Assembly (NCBI GenBank): GCA_020444005.1
Contig: JAHLLU010000092.1
Location: forward strand, 1 to 7,611
Direction of reading: 5' to 3'
DNA: 7,611 nt
Source: an archaeon
GTDB lineage: Archaea > Thermoproteota > Bathyarchaeia > TCS64
The notes under the pieces were generated by a model. It had not been told where the DNA came from. It did no database searches and saw only the letters and a list, made by a program, of their open reading frames with translations. Both the position numbers and the translations under genes were made by a program. Position 1 is the first letter of the stretch. Each line of letters opens with the position of its first letter. Below are positions 1 to 5,748 of this stretch, one piece after another.

Positions 1-48
1 TCCATTTTAGGTACATTGAAAGATGAACGGTTATGGATTTAGTCTTTT

Positions 49-1224
49 CTAGGTATATAACTGGATAACAGTTCCATCAAGGAGAACTCGGTCTATTCCA
101 ACCTTCTCATTTTCAAATTTTGCTGCTGGGCCCCATATTCGGGCGTATTTGAAGCGCTCATAGAAGTCATTGTGTATGGTTCTAGCAAGGTCTCCTACTG
201 TGGTGCCGGGTTTGCAGACAATTGGGTCTGTGGCAGGTTCTTTTCCCGGTTCCTTGGTGTAGACTCGTGTGATCTCCAGTAGCTGGAATATCTTGGAGCC
301 TATGAGTTGGTCTAGGTCTGGTGTTTTCTCCATGCTCAGGGGGATTACTTCAAGGGGTGCCGCTGTTTCTCGTAGCTGCTCTAGCATGGCTGGGTCGTTG
401 TTGAGATCGATTTTGTTTGCTAATACAAAGGTGGGTCGGTGGACAGCGTTTCCGAATAAGGCGTCCTCGACTGTATCTAGTGTTACTTTTCCCTTGATCC
501 TGACGAGAGCTGATCTTATTCTGTAACCTGCTAGTAGTTTGATTATGTCTTCTTGGCTGCAGTCTACTAGTTCGCCTTCCCAGATGAACTGGATGTCTCG
601 CCCAGAGCCTCTTTTCTCGACCTCTACAGCGCCTACAGGTGGGTCGATTAGTATTCTCGCGTTTTCAAGCTCAGATTTGACCATCAAGTAGTTTCCAGCG
701 GGGTCATCAGTCATATCGACTATCAGTATAACACCGTCAGCGTTCCGTACACAGGCAAGATTCATGAACCCCTCTGCTTTGCCTTCGCTGCTTCCCTCCA
801 TAATGGGAGGAATCTCTACTAACTGGAACTGAATGTCTTGATAGGGGAGCATGCCGGGTGTGGGCTTATAGGTGCCGAAAGGCCAAGCGGTTACTTCCAC
901 TGGGCTATTGGTGACTGCTTTTAGTAGGCTGCTTCTTCCAGCGTTTGCTGGACCGATTACAGCCATCTGTGCTGCCCCGGCCTTTGGGATATAATAGCTT
1001 GGTCCACCGCTGCCTGTTTTCTTTGCTTGTAGTTTCTTTTTCTCTATGTCTTCCCTGAGTTGCGCCATCTGTCGTTTGACTTGGTTGCACATTTTCTCGG
1101 TGCCCTTGTGTTTTGGGACGAGGCTTAGGAACTCACCCATTAACTGGAGTCTTGTCTCTGGGTTTTTTGTTAGGGTGACCTCGTTCCATTTTGATTTTGC
1201 CTCTGGGGGAAGATTGGCGGGCAT
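49..1224 (-). CDS. DRG/Obg-type TGS-domain GTPase with altered G1 and G3 motifs
   Basis: A 391-residue P-loop GTPase of the DRG branch of the Obg family, probably cytosolic and of the kind that acts around ribosomes or RNA. Residues about 41-70 form a Lys-rich helical segment, as in DRG proteins. The G domain follows: G1 at 91-98 (GPANAGRS), a G2-like TAWPFGTYKPTPGM stretch, G3 at 137-140 (EIPP), G4 NKID at 270-273 and a G5-like PLSM near 297. A TGS domain fills about 333-391, with the family pattern IHNDF..RFKYARIWG and a C-terminal LDGTVIQLY. Two motifs are unusual: the P-loop Lys is Arg97 (codon aga), and the DxxG of G3 reads E-I-P-P. GTP binding or hydrolysis may therefore be weak. The ATG start gives a normal DRG length. 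It is the last gene of a likely three-gene operon, 58 bases after the helical zinc-ribbon gene. Family assignment is firm; the cellular role is unknown. Confidence 0.93.
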   Translation of the reverse strand: MPANLPPEAKSKWNEVTLTKNPETRLQLMGEFLSLVPKHKGTEKMCNQVKRQMAQLREDIEKKKLQAKKTGSGGPSYYIPKAGAAQMAVIGPANAGRSSLLKAVTNSPVEVTAWPFGTYKPTPGMLPYQDIQFQLVEIPPIMEGSSEGKAEGFMNLACVRNADGVILIVDMTDDPAGNYLMVKSELENARILIDPPVGAVEVEKRGSGRDIQFIWEGELVDCSQEDIIKLLAGYRIRSALVRIKGKVTLDTVEDALFGNAVHRPTFVLANKIDLNNDPAMLEQLRETAAPLEVIPLSMEKTPDLDQLIGSKIFQLLEITRVYTKEPGKEPATDPIVCKPGTTVGDLARTIHNDFYERFKYARIWGPAAKFENEKVGIDRVLLDGTVIQLYT

Positions 1225-1282
1225 GTTGACACCGAGTAACTTGGGAAATATAATGAAGAATGGGGATAAAAATTAGTCGCGT

Positions 1283-1618
1283 CTAGATGAGCTTGTGGCC
1301 GCAGCCGGTGCAGAATTTCTGGCCCGGTTTGATGTCAGCGCCGCACTGGGGACAAACAGGTTTCGCTGGAGCCGCTATGGGTGCAGGTTGCCCTGTTAAG
1401 CCATACTCCTCTGCTCTGGTGAACACGTCTCGGACAAATGTCTCAGTTGTGGACATGTTCAGCATCTCGGGTGTGACTTCCATGCCTAGGGCTTGCTCTA
1501 TGATCTCCGCGCTTGCCTCTGAGGTTAATGCGCCTGACTCGACTAGCTTATCCATGAGCATGGCGATGAGGTTTCTATTGACGACGACAGCGTGGGGGAA
1601 TTTTACGTCCTCTGACAC
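1283..1618 (-). CDS. Small helical protein with C-terminal zinc ribbon
   Basis: A 111-residue soluble protein that I cannot assign to a named family. Residues 1-75 look mostly alpha-helical and acidic. Residues 77-87 form an Ala/Pro linker (GQPAPIAAPAK). The C-terminus is a double-CxxC zinc ribbon with ligands C89, C92, C103 and C106 (CPQCGADIKPGQKFCTGCG), the short ribbon that archaea often attach to small regulatory or adaptor proteins. The start is GTG at 1616-1618, since no in-frame ATG lies closer to the preceding gene. It begins 10 bases after the stop of the GRAM/zinc-ribbon gene, so the two are almost certainly co-transcribed, and no clear Shine-Dalgarno site precedes it. The function is unknown. 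The shared ribbon type suggests that it and its upstream neighbour bind a common partner, but that is inference. Confidence 0.85.
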   Translation of the reverse strand: MSEDVKFPHAVVVNRNLIAMLMDKLVESGALTSEASAEIIEQALGMEVTPEMLNMSTTETFVRDVFTRAEEYGLTGQPAPIAAPAKPVCPQCGADIKPGQKFCTGCGHKLI

Positions 1619-1628
1619 AGTGGTTCAC

Positions 1629-2108
1629 TTATTGGACTCTTGCCCCGCATTTACCGCAGAAGGCGTTTCCCGCTGCAACGGGCGCTCCACAGTTACTGCA
1701 GAACTTGTTACCTCCGGCTGGTGCCTGTGGTGGTGCTGGCGGTGCTCGACCTTGTGTTACTCCGCTTACTGCCCCTGACATCATCTTGGCGCTGTTGATG
1801 GCTTGTACCCATCCGCCTGCGTCTCTCATGCCTTTGAAGACGTATTTTTGTCCGCCTGCTTGGACGTTGATGGTTGCCATGAATCCCTTATCTACGCTTG
1901 TGATGCTTGCGAGGGGTATCTCTGCTTTGTCTTTGTGGGCTTGTCTTAGGCTGCTTATTACGTCTTGGAATCTTCCTGCGTTGAAGACGAGTCTTCTGTT
2001 GGTTAGGATTAGTTTGCCGTTGACGTTTCCGAAGGTGCCTTTTTGCCATGTTACTGGGAACATTCCTGTGTCTTTGATGACTTGTTCCCCTGGTGGTAAT
2101 CCACTCAT
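1629..2108 (-). CDS. GRAM/PH-like domain protein with C-terminal zinc ribbon
   Basis: A 159-residue protein. Residues about 5-108 resemble a GRAM/bacterial-PH-like beta-sandwich, with the signature stretch GKLILTNRRLVF near 31-42 and a later Gly-Gly-Gln-Lys-Tyr-Val-Phe strand followed by a helix (GGWVQAINSA). A Pro/Ala/Gly linker at about 118-134 leads to a double-CxxC zinc ribbon with C137, C140, C151 and C154. There is no signal peptide or membrane segment. GRAM/PH-like domains often bind lipids or proteins, but the ligand here cannot be read from the sequence. The ATG start lies 22 bases from a TATA-like AATATTT, fitting a leaderless or short-leader mRNA. It is the first gene of the minus-strand operon with the helical zinc-ribbon protein and the DRG-like GTPase, and is divergent from the asparaginase gene. 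The domain call is good; the role is unknown. Confidence 0.85.
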   Translation of the reverse strand: MSGLPPGEQVIKDTGMFPVTWQKGTFGNVNGKLILTNRRLVFNAGRFQDVISSLRQAHKDKAEIPLASITSVDKGFMATINVQAGGQKYVFKGMRDAGGWVQAINSAKMMSGAVSGVTQGRAPPAPPQAPAGGNKFCSNCGAPVAAGNAFCGKCGARVQ

Positions 2109-2125
2109 ATATGTTTCACAGGCTA

Positions 2126-2134
2126 CAATATTTC
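2126..2134 (-). promoter_or_regulatory. Candidate TATA box for the GRAM/zinc-ribbon operon
   Basis: On the minus strand this reads GAAATATTG, preceded by CCAA, which could serve as a weak BRE. Its centre is about 22 bases upstream of the ATG at 2108, so transcription would start at or very near the start codon. This rests on position and composition only. Confidence 0.35.
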
Positions 2135-2140
2135 TTGGTT

Positions 2141-2156
2141 AGATAAGATGTTATCT
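2141..2156. repeat. Inverted repeat in the divergent intergenic region
   Basis: Perfect 6-base arms AGATAA and TTATCT flank the spacer GATG. The repeat sits between two divergent transcription units, 33 bases from the minus-strand start and about 69 bases from the plus-strand ATG. It could be an operator for a dimeric regulator, but arms this short can arise by chance in AT-rich DNA. Confidence 0.3.
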
Positions 2157-2188
2157 CTGTTAAACGGGTTTGAAAATTTCTGGATGGT

Positions 2189-2198
2189 CTTAAGTAAG
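2189..2198 (+). promoter_or_regulatory. Candidate TATA box for the asparaginase gene
   Basis: CTTAAGTAAG is centred about 32 bases upstream of the ATG at 2225 and about 22 bases upstream of the alternative TTG at 2216. It fits an archaeal TATA element with a very short leader. A further short inverted repeat, AGAAAA-N5-TTTTCT at 2199-2215, lies between this box and the start codon. Confidence 0.35.
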
Positions 2199-2224
2199 AG
2201 AAAAACAGGTTTTCTTTGAGTAAT

Positions 2225-3169
2225 ATGGTAAAACCATTCATTATCGGTACAAGAAACAGTGGAGATTATCTTCACGGTGGAGCAAAGGTGCTTAGAGAGG
2301 GTGGCAGTGCTCTGGACGCTGTAGAGGCAGCTACAAGGCTAGTTGAGATGAACCCCAATGATACATCAGTCGGATTAGGCGGTATCCCAAACATTCTGGG
2401 GGTTCAGGAGATGGATGCCAGTATCATGTGTGGAAAGACTATGGCAGCTGGAACCGTAGGGGCTTTGAAGGGATTTATACATCCTATCAGTGTCGCCCGG
2501 AAGGTCTTGGAGCATGCTCCTCACGTTATGTTAGTGTGTGAGGGGGCTGAGTTATACGCTAAGGTTATGGGCTGTGAGCCGGGGAGCTTGGAGACCGAGG
2601 AGAGTAAAAAGGTCTACAAGGCTTTCGTGGAGGATGCTTTTGAGCATGAGGGGATTGATGAGTCTCAGGCTTGGGTTGTAAATTATGCGCGTAGTCAGAA
2701 TCTCAGGGAATGGTATGATAGACTGGCTGATGAGCATCATGGAACCGTGAATATCATGGCGATGGATGAGAACGGGGATATTGCAAGCGCGGTTAGCACA
2801 AGTGGTACAGCGCTCAAGTTCCCGGGTAGGCTCGGTGATAGCCCAATAATTGGAGCTGGTAACTACTGTGATAACAGGTACGGCGCAGGGGCTTGTACGG
2901 GTAGAGGCGAGTTAGCTATCAGGAATAGTACGGCTAGGACTATTGTGCATTATATGGGGGAGGGTCTTAGCGTTAAGGAAGCTGCGTTTAGAGCTATGAA
3001 GGATATTCATGAGTTGAATAGCTTCGGCGGTATGAACTGTATAGCCATGGATAACAAGGGTAACACCATCAGCGCTACGACTGTTGAGGGCCGGGAGAGT
3101 GTCTACTACTATATGGATGTGGACATGGAGACCTCTGAGCGCAGGGTAGGTATAACGGTGCCCGAGTAA
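2225..3169 (+). CDS. Asparaginase family T2 Ntn-hydrolase (isoaspartyl peptidase / N4-GlcNAc-Asn amidase type)
   Basis: A Thr-type Ntn hydrolase of the type 2 asparaginase / aspartylglucosaminidase family, which cleaves beta-aspartyl amide bonds in isoAsp peptides, asparagine or GlcNAc-Asn. The predicted self-cleavage site is HHG|TV, making Thr174 (ATG numbering; codon acc at 2744-2746) the new N-terminal nucleophile of the beta subunit. The family substrate-binding stretch PGRLGDSPIIGAG follows, with Arg and Asp for the amino-acid moiety, then TGRGE. A GGM motif lies near the C-terminus. The length, about 314 residues, is normal, and there is no signal peptide, so it should act in the cytosol. 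ATG at 2225 is preferred. An in-frame TTG at 2216 would add three residues, and neither has a strong ribosome site. Its stop TAA overlaps by one base the ATG of the next gene, so the two are translationally coupled. Substrate choice within the family cannot be settled from sequence alone. Confidence 0.92.
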   Translation: MVKPFIIGTRNSGDYLHGGAKVLREGGSALDAVEAATRLVEMNPNDTSVGLGGIPNILGVQEMDASIMCGKTMAAGTVGALKGFIHPISVARKVLEHAPHVMLVCEGAELYAKVMGCEPGSLETEESKKVYKAFVEDAFEHEGIDESQAWVVNYARSQNLREWYDRLADEHHGTVNIMAMDENGDIASAVSTSGTALKFPGRLGDSPIIGAGNYCDNRYGAGACTGRGELAIRNSTARTIVHYMGEGLSVKEAAFRAMKDIHELNSFGGMNCIAMDNKGNTISATTVEGRESVYYYMDVDMETSERRVGITVPE

Positions 3170-3585
3170 TGAGCGCGCCATATGATTTCAAGAAAATCAC
3201 TCCCAGTGTCTATGGTGATCGTCGGCCAGTAGAGGGTGAGACAGTGGCTTTGCTTCATATCTCGTTTGATGACCGTGGCTTGAAGCTCATTGAGACAAAG
3301 AGCCGTACAGTGAAGCGAAACGAGATTCATGAGCTGATGATCACTGACGAGGCTGCTGCGCCGGGAGGGGGAGCTGACCGTGTTAGGGCTATTGGTTTTT
3401 TTGAGATCACTGAGTCTGGTTTGATCGTGGCGGGTGATGAGGTGTTTATTGAGGATCGGCGTTTGGGTACTCTTGTAGGGTATGATGTGACGCATATGCC
3501 TAACCATATTAACGTGGTGGTAAGGGCGGATAGTCTTGATGAGCCTGTTCTTCGCGTAGGGGACCGGATTAGGTTCCGGTCTTAG
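3169..3585 (+). CDS. Small conserved beta-rich protein, possible SrlB/GutA-like fold
   Basis: A 138-residue soluble protein of unknown function. It looks beta-rich, with a conserved-looking core: GLKLIETKSRTVKRNEIHEL (residues 37-56), a Gly/Ala loop at 62-69, a GDEVFIEDRRLGTLVGYD strand pair, THMPNH at 108-113 and a terminal VGDRIRFRS. The second half resembles, by eye, the layout of the PTS glucitol IIA protein (SrlB/GutA): a GD-x-hydrophobic strand, a VG-D stretch, a hydrophobic strand, then a terminal G-D/S-x-hydrophobic-x-F. The region where SrlB carries its conserved His has none here. No PTS genes are visible, so a sugar-transport role is not implied. The ATG overlaps the asparaginase stop (taATG), implying coupled translation and perhaps related roles. 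Its stop codon overlaps the stop of the opposing acetyltransferase gene. The gene is certain; the function is not. Confidence 0.85.
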   Translation: MSAPYDFKKITPSVYGDRRPVEGETVALLHISFDDRGLKLIETKSRTVKRNEIHELMITDEAAAPGGGADRVRAIGFFEITESGLIVAGDEVFIEDRRLGTLVGYDVTHMPNHINVVVRADSLDEPVLRVGDRIRFRS

Positions 3586-4421
3586 CCTTTATCGGGTCCA
3601 CCCAATCCATATGTATATTCTACGTTTTCTTTTATGCTGCAGTCGCCATAGCACATTCTGAGGCTGCTGGGGTGCTGTGTGAATCCATTTTTTTCTAGTA
3701 TCTTTACGCTGTGTTTGTTTCCTTCAGGGGTTCCTACCCAGATTTCCTCGCCTATTCGCTGGTTCATTACTGCGTAGAGTAGTTTCTCGGCGCATATGTG
3801 GTCGGGTTCTGCGATCCATGGTCCGATCTTTGTGTTTGATGCGCCTTCTTTTGCCATGATGTAGCCGACGAGTTCATCGTTCTCCCACGCGGTAAAGCAT
3901 AGTTCAGGGTAGAGCCTATAGAAGTATTCTAGTATGTGGCGTCTGTCGTCTTTGAAGACTTGTTTGTCTAGTTTTGATACCGTGTCTAGGTCTTGGGGTT
4001 TCATGGGGGTGCAGTCTGTTTCATGGTGTGTGGCGGTTCCTGTGTATCTTAGGCTCCAGTACTCGTCTTTGAATCCTAGTCTTCTGTAGAGGGGTATGGC
4101 TGCTTGGACTCCGTCGAGGCGTATGGCTCGTGTGCCTGTGGAGACTAGGTAGTCTATTGCGTGTTGCATTAAGGCGCCTCCTATTCCTTTTCCACGGGTT
4201 TCTGGCTGTACGACTAGGTTTCCTATCCATGCGATGTTGCCGTAGTTGGTGGTTGCTACCATGCCTAGGTCTTTTTTGTTCTCTGAGGCGATGAAGCAGC
4301 CTTCTGGGCTGAAGGCTAGTATTCTTTCATAGTCTCGTGGGATCATGCCCCAGCCTACTAGGTCCATTAGCTGCATGAAGAAAGGTAGGTCTGATGGCTT
4401 CATGACGCGGAAGTTAATCAT
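3582..4421 (-). CDS. Two-domain GNAT-family N-acetyltransferase
   Basis: A 279-residue acetyl-CoA-dependent acyltransferase. The N-terminal GNAT domain, residues about 3-127, opens with the typical FRVMKPSDLP start. It has the acetyl-CoA pyrophosphate-binding loop VVQPETRGKGIGGALM (Q72, R76-G-K-G-I-G81) and motif B IPLYRRLGF at 109-117. A second domain, about 136-262, starts with another PMKPQDLDTVSKLD and ends GNKHSVKILEKNGF. It resembles the degenerate C-terminal GNAT unit found in YitH-like proteins and lacks a clear acetyl-CoA loop. The substrate, an amine on a small molecule or protein, cannot be read. The ATG at 4421 is the natural family start, with a TATA-like TTAAATTATT (plus-strand reading) 29 bases away. 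Its stop codon (3582-3584) overlaps the stop of the convergent plus-strand gene. It may be transcribed alone or be the tail of the upstream M20/racemase/YkgJ operon. Confidence 0.92.
   Translation of the reverse strand: MINFRVMKPSDLPFFMQLMDLVGWGMIPRDYERILAFSPEGCFIASENKKDLGMVATTNYGNIAWIGNLVVQPETRGKGIGGALMQHAIDYLVSTGTRAIRLDGVQAAIPLYRRLGFKDEYWSLRYTGTATHHETDCTPMKPQDLDTVSKLDKQVFKDDRRHILEYFYRLYPELCFTAWENDELVGYIMAKEGASNTKIGPWIAEPDHICAEKLLYAVMNQRIGEEIWVGTPEGNKHSVKILEKNGFTQHPSSLRMCYGDCSIKENVEYTYGLGGPDKG
3625..3633 (+). terminator. Possible oligo-T terminator for the plus-strand gene pair
   Basis: TTTTCTTTT begins 40 bases after the stop of the plus-strand unit, and a T7 run follows at 3688-3694. Archaeal transcription commonly stops at oligo-T without a hairpin. 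Both runs lie inside the opposing acetyltransferase coding region, where they encode Lys/Glu/Asn-rich stretches, so they may simply be coding sequence. Confidence 0.25.
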
Positions 4422-4445
4422 GGGCTATGATAGGGGTGTTTGGGG

Positions 4446-4455
4446 TTAAATTATT
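4446..4455 (-). promoter_or_regulatory. Candidate TATA box for the acetyltransferase gene
   Basis: On the minus strand this reads AATAATTTAA, centred about 29 bases upstream of the ATG at 4421. That is the right distance for a leaderless or near-leaderless archaeal transcript. The 119-base gap (4422-4540) otherwise holds only a T8 run and a 9-base direct repeat. Confidence 0.4.
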
Positions 4456-4499
4456 CGTGGTGGTGTCTACTGGTGGGTACTTTGGGGAAATTTTTTTTC

Positions 4500-4538
4500 T
4501 GTGGGAATAGTGGTTATGGGTTGTTATTTTGTGGGAAT
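4500..4538. repeat. Short direct repeat between the YkgJ-type and acetyltransferase genes
   Basis: TGTGGGAAT occurs at 4500-4508 and again at 4530-4538, exactly 30 bases apart, or about three helical turns. It lies just past the 3' end of the cysteine-cluster gene and upstream of the acetyltransferase promoter candidate. It might be a protein-binding pair or chance. Confidence 0.3.
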
Positions 4539-4540
4539 GG

Positions 4541-5011
4541 TTAGTATTTCATGGCTTTGAGCGCCATTGTTAGTAGTTTTGCGTAGAAGTCTTCGTCGAG
4601 TGTTTTTCCTTTGCCGGTTCCTTGGCATTCGGGGTCTATGCCGAATAGGAAATATTCTTCTTGTTTTTCTAGCCAGAAGGGGTACATTCTGCAGAGTAGG
4701 GCTCTGTGGTCGTAGATGCTGCAGCCGTCTCCCTTGTAGAATACGCATTTTCCATCCTGTTTGCACATGAGTCCCTTGAAGGCGCCTTTGTCCCATGGTT
4801 CATAGAAGTCTGTTGCACCGGTTTCTTTGATTCGCTCTATGTCTTCGGGTAGTAGCTGTATCATTCTTGTCCTTTGGTCTACGTCGCCGCAGCAGTCACC
4901 GCAATTGATGCAGCTCCACTGGACTTCAGCCGGGTAATAGAATTCTATAACCTCAATGCTGTTTTCTCGTGGATAATCCAAGGTTCCACGATAGTACTGG
5001 GGTTCGTCCAT
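4541..5011 (-). CDS. YkgJ family cysteine-cluster protein
   Basis: A 156-residue soluble protein of the YkgJ family, thought to bind a metal or iron-sulfur cluster through conserved cysteines; its biochemical role is poorly known. Visible ligands: W-S-C34-x2-C37-G-D-C40-C41, then C83, C89, C97 and C107 in the family pattern C-V-F..G-C-S-I-Y-D-H-R-A-L-L-C-R-M-Y-P-F, plus a further C129. The spacing matches the family (CxxCxxCC, then C...C...C...CRxYPF). The ATG start is 9 bases after the racemase stop, so it is translated from the same mRNA, as the last gene of the M20-racemase-YkgJ operon. Some YkgJ-like proteins have been discussed as Fe-S or zinc proteins linked to modification or maturation. 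A link to the racemase is only suggested by position. Confidence 0.93.
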   Translation of the reverse strand: MDEPQYYRGTLDYPRENSIEVIEFYYPAEVQWSCINCGDCCGDVDQRTRMIQLLPEDIERIKETGATDFYEPWDKGAFKGLMCKQDGKCVFYKGDGCSIYDHRALLCRMYPFWLEKQEEYFLFGIDPECQGTGKGKTLDEDFYAKLLTMALKAMKY

Positions 5012-5020
5012 GGGGTTCGC

Positions 5021-5716
5021 CTATTCTGATGCGAGTTTGACGGCTTCCTCTGCGAGCACCTGTAAGGGGTCTACCACTGGGACCCTGAGATCGCCGTCAT
5101 GGAGTACGATGCTTACCTCGGTGCATCCGCATAGAACAGTGTCTGCGCCTGCGTCGATTAGCTCCAGTGATACTCGTTTCAGGAGTTCTTCGCCTTTCTC
5201 TAGGTTTCCTGTCTTGATGTGCTTGTAGATGGCGTCCATGGTGTCTTTCTGGGAGGCTTCATTGGGGATTATGATCTCGATTCCCTTAGCAGCATAGGAG
5301 TCATGATAGAGTCTGCTGGCAATGGTTCCATCAGAGGCTAGGAGACCAGCTTTACGGACCTTTGGATACTTTTCAGCTATGTAGTCGGCGCTGAGTCTTA
5401 TCATGTGAAGCAGGAGAATCCCCATTTGTTCCTGTATCTTGGCGTGGAAGTAGTGGGCTGTATTGCATGGCATGATGAGGAAGTCTGCTCCTGCTTTTTC
5501 TAGTCGTTTCCCAGTCTTTACGAGTAAGGGGAGGGGGTCTTCACCTGTGCCTAGGATGGCGGGTGTTCTATCTGGTATCTTGGAGTTACTATCGATAATT
5601 ACGTGAAGATGATCTTGGTCTCGTTTGACAGGTGTGGCTCTGATGATTCTCATGAATAGGTCGGCTGTGGCTTCTGGTCCCATGCCACCGAGGATTCCTA
5701 TTGTTTTCTCGACCAA
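5021..5716 (-). CDS. Aspartate/glutamate racemase (PLP-independent)
   Basis: A 231-residue cofactor-independent amino-acid racemase that interconverts L- and D-aspartate or glutamate by a two-base mechanism with two cysteines. The first is C84 in MPCNTAH, the second C198 in GCTE. The 114-residue spacing is close to that in the Pyrococcus aspartate racemase. The N-terminal TIGILGGMGPEAT is the family signature, and SNSKIPDRT (with R50) is the carboxylate-binding stretch. Length is normal. The start is TTG at 5714-5716: an in-frame TGA lies 9-11 bases upstream, and the next Met is inside the GGMGPEA signature. A TTG start could keep expression low. It lies 32 bases after the M20 gene and 9 bases before the YkgJ-type gene. 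Asp versus Glu specificity is not certain, though Asp is favoured by similarity. Confidence 0.95.
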   Translation of the reverse strand: MVEKTIGILGGMGPEATADLFMRIIRATPVKRDQDHLHVIIDSNSKIPDRTPAILGTGEDPLPLLVKTGKRLEKAGADFLIMPCNTAHYFHAKIQEQMGILLLHMIRLSADYIAEKYPKVRKAGLLASDGTIASRLYHDSYAAKGIEIIIPNEASQKDTMDAIYKHIKTGNLEKGEELLKRVSLELIDAGADTVLCGCTEVSIVLHDGDLRVPVVDPLQVLAEEAVKLASE

Positions 5717-5748
5717 TGTTATTCAATATTCATCGGTGGTACAGATTA

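Noticed and set aside
1..48. Possible gene or terminator left of the GTPase
   Set aside because: It is only 48 bases, with no oligo-T on the minus strand and no coding signal.
1287..1778. A 163-codon open frame on the plus strand spanning the two zinc-ribbon genes
   Set aside because: It lies antisense to two genes with clear zinc-ribbon motifs, and its translation is a Ser/Cys/Trp-rich mix with no recognisable domain.
1705..2142. A 145-codon open frame on the plus strand opposite the GRAM/zinc-ribbon gene
   Set aside because: It is antisense to a well supported domain protein; its apparent hydrophobic stretches come from the complement of Ala/Gly codons.
3109..3507. A 132-codon open frame on the minus strand opposite the asparaginase and small-protein genes
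   Set aside because: The plus-strand frames carry family motifs and a coupled start; the antisense translation has no recognisable features.
4422..4540. A T8 run at about 4492-4499 as a terminator
   Set aside because: The T-run is on the plus strand, where no gene precedes it; for the minus-strand YkgJ-type gene it is an A-run.
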